This document shows, piece after piece, positions 21,901 through 27,788 of a DNA stretch of 27,788 bases; the stretch's first letter is position 1, and each line of letters begins with the position of its first letter. Under the pieces are notes generated by a model. The model ran no database searches and had not been told where the DNA came from. It was given only the letters and a program-made list of their open reading frames with translations. The position numbers and the translations under genes were made by a program. The DNA comes from Silene noctiflora (taxonomy: Eukaryota > Streptophyta > Magnoliopsida > Caryophyllales > Caryophyllaceae), in NCBI GenBank assembly GCA_009801015.1, contig VHZZ01000203.1, forward strand, positions 57,584 to 85,371. The letters run 5' to 3'.

Positions 21901-24900
21901 TCTCTCCTCAACAGTCAGAAGCTAATGCATTTTGGATTACATTTTACTTCTTTTGTTCTTTTCACTTAGTAATTTTTCTGTTTGACAGCGATCAATTCTG
22001 AGCTTCAGAAAGAATGTATAGTTGTTTAGTGTGTTGTGACTGGGACCTTAAAAGTTTCTTATGTTTAATTCTCTTGATTGACATAAGTTTCTAATAGCGT
22101 TCACTTTATGCTGACAGGTTGAGGTGGATAATGCTTCAAAATTGAATACAAAGGAAGCAGAGCTATGCACCAACATTAATGGAAACCTACCTTGTTTTGA
22201 GCCTTCTTATCATGTGGCTCTTGGTTCAGATAATTCTTGGTATCTGTTTACTGAAAAGTGGATCAAATCCATCTACAAAACAGGTTTTCCAAATGTAGCT
22301 TTAAATGAAGGTGATCCGTTGCCTCAAGAGATTATGAGTACGCTTCTTGAAAGGGAAGGTATGCAATGGGTTAGGTTGGTTGAGTCTGAACTTGGGGGTT
22401 TATGGCAGATGGAAGGATCCCTGGAGACATGGTCTTGGAGTTTAAATGTACCTATGTTGAGTAGTCTATCTGAAGATGCAAAGGTGACTTTGTTTTCCCT
22501 GATAATGTTCAGTGTTTCAGCTGATAAATTCTTCTGTTTCATACATTAGTGTTCATTCAGACTGAGCATTCCTGTTTCTTGTCCACTTTAGTATCCATGA
22601 GTGAAACGATTCTTTTATTTCAGGTATCACTTATATCCCCAGCATACACTGAAGCAGTTGAATGTTACAAAAAGCAAAGAAATAAAGTTGGGCACATGAA
22701 GAAGAGGATTGCCCGTACAGAAGGGTTTAGAGAATACAAGAGGATTCTGGAAATGGCTAAACTAACAGAGGGTAAGATTAGGCGCCTGAAGAACAGAGAA
22801 AAGCGCTTGATTGGTCGAATTGAGCAAATTGAACCCTCGGGCTGGAAAGAATTCTTGCAGGTAATGTCGCAAACACAAGTAAAAATCTTGTTCTTGTTCC
22901 ATGAACTTTTTGCGGGTCTCTCTGAAGTAACATTTATACTGGTTTGGGGAAGTCTGCTTACGTCTGGACCTCCCTAGACTCTGGTTCATGTGATTTTGAA
23001 GGGGGCTGTTATTTGTTATAGCTTTGTAATTCCAATCCACATGTCCTTATACTGGTTATTGGTAATCTTTGAGGCACTACTGTTTTCAGGGAGCAGTTTA
23101 TGAGAATTTAAAAGATTTATGGGTAATTAAACTATTAATATTGTATGGAGAGGAATAAGGTGCTTAATGACAAGCAATTCGATGATTTTATGCAAGATAC
23201 TAGTGGGGAGCAACTTGATGAATAAAATTGGTATTCACATAGATGGGTTCATGGAAGTTGTCACCGTTGAAGTCATTGAACTGAGTACTAGATTTCAAAC
23301 AGAAGTCTGGGGTTAGCTTTGGCTTTTGACTGATTTGTTTCTACTTCTCTCAAATTTGTTATCCGTACACATTTTCCTTTAGTCGGGGAAAAGGCTTATT
23401 ATGATCGCATACTATCATTATTAATTGTATGAAAGGTTATCTGAAGCTTTTTCTCCAATGGTTTTCTTCATATAATTGATTTCCAGAATTTGATTTATTT
23501 TCTTGTCCTTTAGGTAAGCAATGTTATTCATGAAACAAGGGCATTAGATATCCATACAAATGTGATATTTCCTCTGGGTGAAACGGCATCAGCAATTCGA
23601 GGAGAAAATGAACTTTGGCTGGCAATGGTCCTTCGAAATCAGGTGTTGCTGGACTTAAAACCTGCACAGCTAGCTGCTGTCTGTGGGAGTCTAGTTTCTG
23701 AAGGGATAAAAGTTCGACCATGGAAGAATAACAGGTATAGTGTCTAGTTGATTTTTAAAATGCATATCCAGTATCAATCTTTATGAAAGCTGATCAATGA
23801 ATGGAACATGCCTTCAAAATTAAACTAAAGTTCATTTGTTTGGCGCTTTCACGTGCTTCTAACAGTACACGTGCAGACAGTTCAAAGTAGTGAAGGGTGC
23901 TGTTTTCCATTTTCTTTAACGGGGCAGAGCCAGACCATATGTTCCGATATAATGAATTTTTGTCATTCTGTCATATTGTCTTTTTTCATGAATTCTTCAC
24001 TGTCAACATTAATATATAGCTGTAAACTGCGCTTGTCTTTTCATTATATATGATAGTTCGGAAGCTTCAGTGCAAACTGTTTGTCTTGGATCCAACAATG
24101 ACTGTTCATCTTTCTTTGTATGTTACCAATTACACACTGATACTCCATTTCAATGCTGAACTCTTTTGATTACTTGGTTGCAGTTATATATATGAGCCGT
24201 CATCCACAGTAATTAAAGTTATAAATTCTTTGGAGGAGCAAAAAAATTATCTTTTGCAGCTTCAAGAAAAACATGATGTAACGGTGGGTTACCTTCTTAA
24301 TTTTGTTGATCATGGAGGGCTGGAGTATTTCAGCTAAGAACTGTGGATTGTAAAGGGTCTTATTTTGTTATTGCTGACTGCAGATATCTTGCTGCTTAGA
24401 TACCCAATTTTCCGGTATGGTTGAAGCCTGGGCTTCAGGTCTGACATGGCGAGAAGTTATGATGGATTGTGCCATGGATGAGGGCGATCTGGCCCGTCTG
24501 TTGAGAAGGACAATTGACTTATTATCACAAGTATGCATCTCTGAATTTTTTATATGAGCTTATCATTTATATTTTGTCCATTAACTTTTGAAATTCATTG
24601 AATCAATCAGATAGTCCACGACTCCATGTCATATATCCTGGATTGAGTTTTACACCTCTCTAGTATGTGTTACAGAGCACATTCTTTCTTGCGAGAAAAA
24701 TACTTAATAGAAATAGAGTAATAGTTATATTCACGCAGTGAGCTTGAACTAGGTTGCTGCAATCCAAGTCACTTTCCTACACAATCGAGCTTAATTTCAG
24801 TCTAGTCTCTTTCCGAGCTTGCTTATAAGTTGAAGAACTCAGTTTTTTTGGTCTGTGCTCAACTGTTATGGTTTAGTAATAGTTGTCCTAATGATTTCAG

Positions 24901-24999
24901 ATTCCGAAGTTACCAGATGTTAACCCGCTGCTACAGAGCAATGCAATGACCGCAGCAGGTGTCATGGATCGGTCACCAATCAGTGAGCTAGCAGGATAA
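15533..24999 (+). CDS. ISE2: ISE2-like DExH-box RNA helicase, chloroplastic (16 exons, complete)
   Basis: Coding exons: 15533-15997, 16504-16679, 17077-17190, 18003-18111, 18214-18300, 18679-18797, 19514-19700, 19822-20421, 20651-20935, 21402-21608, 22118-22483, 22624-22860, 23514-23734, 24184-24283, 24384-24530, 24901-24999. All introns are GT-AG, and the joined frame gives 1,172 residues, matching my recollection of about 1,170 for Arabidopsis ISE2 (DExH15). Visible in order: Ser-rich transit-type N terminus (1 to about 45), acidic stretch (about 64-108), motif I APTSSGKT (172-179), Ia TTPLKAL (199-205), DEVH (271-274), SAT (302-304), motif IV region (440-449), motif [17 protein letters not shown] (524-539), motif [12 protein letters not shown] (563-572), and a DSHCT-like C terminus ending SELAG. 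The family is known to act in plastids in group II intron splicing and rRNA processing, and its loss enlarges the plasmodesmatal size exclusion limit. The start ATG lies in a good context (CCGCCATGA). No inactivating change was seen; I infer a working gene. Confidence 0.95.
16167..16400 (+). pseudogene. Decayed duplicate of the ISE2 exon 1 end and intron 1 start
   Basis: Matches 15927-16160 in order. TTTGGAGGTG, GATGAACTCGTCTCC (GATGAACTCGCTTCC in exon 1), TTTATGATT, CAGGTTTT at the splice donor, TGCTTGTATTATTGAAA, TATGAACAA and GAGTCT all recur at offsets of about 229-249 bp. Its exon part still reads [12 protein letters not shown] against [11 protein letters not shown], with frame loss before it. 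The splice donor CAG|GTTTT (16242-16246) is kept, and no acceptor is obvious upstream. Lies wholly inside intron 1. Confidence 0.75.
16504..16679 (+). CDS. ISE2: ISE2 exon 2: helicase motifs I and Ia
   Basis: Residues 156-213 plus two bases of 214. It carries the nucleotide-binding loop APTSSGKT (K178, T179) and motif Ia ([11 protein letters not shown]). The acceptor is TGTACAG|AGACAGG and the donor TTTAG|GTACTT. The 397-bp intron that follows has nothing recognisable. Confidence 0.93.
17077..17190 (+). CDS. ISE2: ISE2 exon 3: motif Ib/Ic region
   Basis: Residues 214-251 plus two bases of 252: [14 protein letters not shown] followed by [13 protein letters not shown], the conserved TGD and TTEILRNML blocks of Ski2-type helicases. 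The 812-bp intron that follows (17191-18002) is the longest in the gene; I see no element ends in it. Confidence 0.93.
18003..18111 (+). CDS. ISE2: ISE2 exon 4: DEVH box
   Basis: Residues 252-288. It holds the motif II sequence [12 protein letters not shown] (DEVH at 271-274), which names this helicase class, then RGTVWEE. It ends in phase 0 at GAGACT|GTATGC. Confidence 0.93.
18214..18300 (+). CDS. ISE2: ISE2 exon 5: motif III
   Basis: Residues 289-317. [20 protein letters not shown] contains SAT (302-304), which links ATP hydrolysis to unwinding in this superfamily, followed by the conserved ELAGWIG. Phase 0 at both ends. The 378-bp intron that follows holds no recognised element. Confidence 0.93.
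18679..18797 (+). CDS. ISE2: ISE2 exon 6: between the two RecA-like domains
   Basis: Residues 318-356 plus two bases of 357: [13 protein letters not shown] is the block typical of Ski2/Mtr4-like and ISE2 proteins just before the linker. It ends AACAG|GTATCC. The next intron (18798-19513) holds a Stowaway-like MITE. Confidence 0.92.
19206..19393. mobile_element. Stowaway-like MITE in ISE2 intron 6
   Basis: The left CTCCCTCCTATTCTATGGAA pairs with the complement of the right TTCCAAAGAATAGAAGGGAG; TA lies on both sides (19204-19205 and 19394-19395). 188 bp, non-coding. A separate solitary GGAGGGAGTA at 19467-19476 looks like the surviving end of another such element, so intron 6 has been hit at least twice. 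Confidence 0.8.
19514..19700 (+). CDS. ISE2: ISE2 exon 7: charged linker
   Basis: Residues 357-419. A lysine- and arginine-rich linker ([11 protein letters not shown]) that corresponds to a variable basic insert in ISE2, ending in NTIRRSL. It is the least conserved part of the core, so the exon rests on frame continuity, the AACAG acceptor and the CACTG|GTACGA donor. Confidence 0.88.
19822..20421 (+). CDS. ISE2: ISE2 exon 8: second RecA-like domain, motifs IV-VI
   Basis: Residues 420-619, the largest exon at exactly 200 codons. It contains [10 protein letters not shown], the [20 protein letters not shown] block, motif V ([16 protein letters not shown]) and the arginine-finger motif VI ([10 protein letters not shown]), then [16 protein letters not shown]. 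This exon alone places the protein among Ski2-like helicases. Confidence 0.95.
20499..20622 (+). repeat. 124-bp block in ISE2 intron 8, repeated at 26615
   Basis: Begins TATTTAGGTTCTTGTATTAT and ends TTCAGTTGTTAAGTT. It aligns without gaps to 26615-26738 with about six mismatches. It occupies more than half of the 229-bp intron and shows no inverted ends. Confidence 0.85.
20651..20935 (+). CDS. ISE2: ISE2 exon 9: post-helicase helical region
   Basis: Residues 620-714. [13 protein letters not shown] matches the conserved segment after the helicase core. The rest is Glu/Lys-rich and probably helical ([12 protein letters not shown]). Phase 0 at both ends. The next intron is 466 bp with nothing recognised. 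Confidence 0.92.
21402..21608 (+). CDS. ISE2: ISE2 exon 10
   Basis: Residues 715-783. A charged helix ([18 protein letters not shown]) is followed by the segment [20 protein letters not shown], then [12 protein letters not shown], matching ISE2. The donor is AATATA|GTGAGT. The next intron (509 bp) shows no element. Confidence 0.91.
22118..22483 (+). CDS. ISE2: ISE2 exon 11
   Basis: Residues 784-905. It carries strongly conserved ISE2 blocks: [18 protein letters not shown], then [15 protein letters not shown] and [19 protein letters not shown]. Phase 0 at both ends. The short 140-bp intron that follows ends TTTCAG. Confidence 0.94.
22624..22860 (+). CDS. ISE2: ISE2 exon 12: predicted coiled region
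   Basis: Residues 906-984. Lys/Arg/Glu-rich helix ([20 protein letters not shown], then [13 protein letters not shown]), ending [15 protein letters not shown]. The next intron is 653 bp with nothing recognised. Confidence 0.93.
23514..23734 (+). CDS. ISE2: ISE2 exon 13: start of DSHCT-like region
   Basis: Residues 985-1057 plus two bases of 1058. [20 protein letters not shown] and [20 protein letters not shown] are hallmark blocks of the C-terminal domain shared by Ski2, Mtr4 and ISE2. It ends AACAG|GTATAG. Confidence 0.94.
24184..24283 (+). CDS. ISE2: ISE2 exon 14
   Basis: Residues 1058-1091: [20 protein letters not shown], then a helical stretch ending EKHDVT. The acceptor is TTGCAG|TTATAT and the donor AACG|GTGGGT; the frame stays continuous across both junctions. 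Confidence 0.9.
24384..24530 (+). CDS. ISE2: ISE2 exon 15
   Basis: Residues 1092-1140. [20 protein letters not shown] and [18 protein letters not shown] are the most conserved part of the DSHCT domain. Phase 0 at both ends. Confidence 0.94.
24901..24999 (+). CDS. ISE2: ISE2 exon 16: C terminus and stop
   Basis: Residues 1141-1172 and the TAA stop at 24997-24999. [12 protein letters not shown], then [11 protein letters not shown], the expected C-terminal sequence of ISE2 orthologues. Confidence 0.93.
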   Translation: MPKLPDVNPLLQSNAMTAAGVMDRSPISELAG

Positions 25000-25942
25000 C
25001 TAATTTACCAGATATTCTTTTGGGATAGAATGATGGGAAATTTGGAACATAAAGTCCCAAGCAAGTACATATTCATGGTAATTGATCTATTTCGTTTTGT
25101 ACTTAATGACTTAATTGTTCTTGTTTCGAGCATGTCTATTGTTGATGAGGATTTAACAGTCTTGAACAATGAAAATGGGACTGGGCTACACTCAAAGGGA
25201 GGAAACAGAGTCCACTTGATAAGCGCAAGTGAGGTTTCATTCGCAGTTTATAAAATAGTAAACAGATATTACCACCCCTTAGTTTTCTACTAGTTTCCGA
25301 TATTTTTAATACAATTTGCATTATATCTGGCCATCCTTTGCAGTTTACCATAAGTTTGCGTAATTATTTACAGGAAAACGATTTTAAGCTAAAATATGTG
25401 CACGAAAGAAAATCGGTTCAAGAAATGCAGCTTAAACTTCGGAAGAAGATTTGGCCCAGCGAAATTACTATCTGATGTGGTCTTCTCATTTATGGACCAA
25501 GATATTTGTGCAGGTCAATAAGCCACATGGGCCCTTGCTAAATGAAAGGCAAATTTTAGGGAAAAAGTTAGAATGTGGGTTGGAAGGACTTAACAAAGTG
25601 GCTCCGATTTATTTAATTGTTTGTCGATCGGTCCAAAATGTAACAATCCGATATCTTCAATTTTATTTTGATAACCTGATATGTAGCTCTGAAGCCGGTT
25701 ACTATTCACTTGAGTCACCATTCACATAAAATGAAGTTGGACAATAATCAAGTTATGAAATTGAGTAATATGTAACATTGGAGCCGAATATTCTACGAAT
25801 ATGATTTCAATTGTGTACCATCTAATTTTTTTTTTTTTTTTTTTTTTTTTACGTCAATACAAAGGCGATACATTAAAAGGCTTGAGAGAAATCGCGCCAT
25901 TTGATTGGTCATGATTAATGTATTGATCTCGATTGTTTTTAT
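25000..25942 (+). other. ISE2 3' UTR and downstream region
   Basis: The first few hundred bases after the stop are probably 3' UTR; no clear AATAAA signal is present close to the stop, and plant signals are often degenerate. Open frames of 87-92 codons here are unrecognised. A T tract lies at 25827-25850. Confidence 0.4.
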
Positions 25943-26022
25943 CACAAATTCTTATTTATGACGAACAAATATGACCATTTTATGATAAATTGTAACCATT
26001 ATCTAATAAATAATAATTTGTG
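25943..26022. repeat. Small inverted repeat, MITE-like
   Basis: CACAAATTCTTATTTATGA at the left pairs with TAATAAATAATAATTTGTGG at the right around a centre of about 40 bp. No clear target duplication. Confidence 0.45.
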
Positions 26023-26106
26023 GGTGATTACTGTTATCTATTTAGATTTATTAGATTCGTCACAGCCTTAACACTTAGACTCCTGAAAGTTGAAACGCCT
26101 TAATTT

Positions 26107-26184
26107 TTTTTTTAGATTTTTTTTTTTTTTTTTTTTTTTCATGTAGGGCACTTGCCCACCCGGGCCCCTCTAGGTCCGCCACTG
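26107..26184 (-). mobile_element. hAT-like terminal fragment
   Basis: Read on the minus strand it begins CAGTGGCGGACCTAGAGGGG, then a CCCGGGTGGGCAAGTGCCC segment and a run of A. The CAGTGGCGGA end is typical of plant hAT-type elements. No matching second end was found, so this is a fragment. Confidence 0.4.
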
Positions 26185-26242
26185 GTCATAGGGAGACCAA
26201 CTGCGTTATTATACTCACAAAGGCCAGAACCCTTGGAAAATA

Positions 26243-26433
26243 CAAAGCGTCTTGTTTGTGATGGACACTATCCATCAAAAGCTGAAGACGGATAGTGTCT
26301 ATTTCACAATAAGGTAAGTGGGAGGGATAGTGGGGGGAAATGGAGCATCCAATGGTTGGGGTCACTTGCATATTGTGAGAAGGGCACTAGCCGTCTTCAA
26401 CTTGTGACGGATAGTGTTCGTCTTCAAAATTTG
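26243..26433. mobile_element. Fold-back MITE, CAAA...GACGGATAGTG family (copy 3)
   Basis: The left CAAAGCGTCTTGTTTGTGAT, then GGACACTATCCATC, pairs with the right GACGGATAGTGTTCGTCTTC and AAAATTTG. Inner arms ACTTGCATATTGTGAGA and TTTCACAATAAGGTAAGT also pair. TA precedes it; the right flank reads TG. Same family as 1335-1511, and more distantly 647-842. Confidence 0.65.
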
Positions 26434-26614
26434 TGTGGAAAATAAGACTAATAATGTGATTTGATTAAGATTGATTCAGCCAATGAAAATAAGAGTATAC
26501 TAGTATAGTCTGACTTCACAGATTATTGTAATAATGTCATTATTTGCTTAACCTATCATTATCTGTCCTTTATTCATAATATTTCAGATTTTTGGAATAT
26601 TAGTACCTACTCAT

Positions 26615-26738
26615 TATTTAGGTTCATGTATTATAGATGGTCAACCAATCATATAATCTTGCCATGGCCTTAGGGTCCCAGATCTAATATAAATTGATGT
26701 ATCAACAAACAAATCTGACATTATTCAGTTGTTAAGTT
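26615..26738 (+). repeat. Copy of the ISE2 intron 8 block
   Basis: About 95 percent identical by eye to 20499-20622 and in the same orientation. Similarity stops sharply at both edges, and neither neighbouring exon is copied. Confidence 0.85.
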
Positions 26739-27788
26739 TTTGCTAAAATAAACACTTAAATAAATCTCATTTTATTAAATAAAACAACAACCACACCGCT
26801 GAGTTGTCACCCTATGGTTAAAAGTACATTATTTTATTTCTTTTAGTTAGTGTCCCCACCATGTCCCCATGTTCTCTATCATCTTTTATACTCCTAAAAA
26901 AACTTATTAATCTATATTATTAAATTAATTATCATAAAAAATTAACAAAATCAANAACTAAAAATACAATATACAAATTTAATACAGTGTATGTTATACT
27001 AAAACAAAAATAACACAAATGCATTTGGTTTAATTACAGATATAAGAAAAATAAAAATAACACAAATAAAAACAGATATAAGAACTAATTATAAATATGG
27101 TTTAATTATTTGCCATAATAATTAATTATTACAGAGTAATAAAATTTACAAATAACCAAATTAATATAATAAATAGACAATTAACAAAATTAATATAGTA
27201 AATACTCTGTAGTTCATGACATACCCTTTATTGACTGACGATGGGTTATTTACTTTCTTTTCCAAAGGAAAAAAATGGAAACTTAAGTAAGAGTAAAAAT
27301 TGACCTAAAACAACCAGACGAAAGATTGGATCCAAACCAAAAATAAGAAAAAAAGAAATTATTTTTTTAAAAAGAAATTATAGCAAGTAGCGACCTTAAA
27401 ACAAATCATATTACTCCTTAAACAAATGATTTGGGCGCAATTATGGAGCTTTTTCATTTTCTGCATGTGTTTGATTGTTGTACAACGATCTTTTGTAAAA
27501 CAAAGAAAAACGAAGAAAAACGAATGAGGTAGTTTTGAAGATTGTGATAAGCGCAAGGTAGGACAGTGCATTTGATCATCATCAAATTTATCAAATGAAG
27601 TTGNAAAATGAGAGTGACAAGGTGACGTAAGAGACTAAGAGTTGAGACGGTGGGCGTGAGATTATTATAGATAAAAAAAATGTTTTTTAGGTTATTCATA
27701 TGTAGGGTAAAATACAAGAGCTGGTAAATTTTGGCCCAACTTTTCATTATTAGTGGCCCATTGTTTAAATGAAGTATTGTGTTCACTT
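26739..27788. other. AT-rich intergenic, no gene seen
   Basis: Very AT-rich, with two ambiguous bases (about 26955 and 27604). The 110-codon minus-strand open frame at its end contains an ambiguous codon and is unrecognised. No element ends found. Confidence 0.5.

Noticed and set aside
25030-25729. Second gene or extra ISE2 exons after the stop
   Set aside because: The ISE2 reading frame ends at the expected SELAG, and the two downstream frames resemble no known domain.
26107-26184. SINE or tRNA-derived retroposon next to a T tract
   Set aside because: No A-box or B-box promoter sequence is visible, and the CAGTGGCGGA end fits a hAT-type terminus better.
1-27788. tRNA, rRNA or organelle insert
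   Set aside because: No cloverleaf, ribosomal or plastid gene sequence was recognised on either strand by eye; a covariance-model scan would be decisive.

Overview
The window looks like nuclear DNA from a flowering plant, most likely a eudicot. It carries one recognisable gene with 15 GT-AG introns, in an AT-rich background full of miniature inverted-repeat elements (MITEs), a long terminal repeat fossil and satellite-like repeats. A Caryophyllales origin is only an impression from the style of the repeats. Single n bases near 2270, 26955 and 27604 suggest a draft assembly.

The gene is a complete ISE2-type (DExH15) chloroplast RNA helicase on the + strand, 15533 to 24999. I could join 16 exons in one frame into a 1,172-residue protein. 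It has a Ser-rich plastid-targeting N terminus, an acidic stretch, all the main superfamily-2 (Ski2/Mtr4-like) helicase motifs and a C-terminal DSHCT-like region. Its introns hold a Stowaway-like MITE (intron 6), a decayed duplication of the end of exon 1 (intron 1), and a 124-bp block (intron 8) that recurs about 1.6 kb past the stop codon.

Region by region: 1-3900 is intergenic, with a GCTCGAG-rich repeat, a perfect 42-bp tandem duplication, two related fold-back MITEs and short repeats. From 3915 to 12245 there is a composite structure. Two diverged direct repeats of about 1.1-1.2 kb (3915-5890 and 11148-12245) bracket about 5.3 kb of degenerate tandem repeat with a unit near 305 bp. The left repeat has taken in a solo LTR (4592-5173) and a MITE with a 9-bp target duplication (5514-5697), and the right repeat lacks both. 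From 12246 to 15532 lies unassigned sequence, two adjacent Stowaway-like MITEs, a short hAT-like element and degenerate plant repeats that form the upstream region of ISE2. From 25000 to the end come the probable 3' UTR, low-complexity T tracts, a hAT-like end, a third member of the fold-back MITE family, the copy of the intron 8 block, and AT-rich DNA with no gene I can support.

No second protein-coding gene, RNA gene or CRISPR array is supported. The most unusual features are the repeat-bracketed tandem array, and the duplications that touch ISE2.
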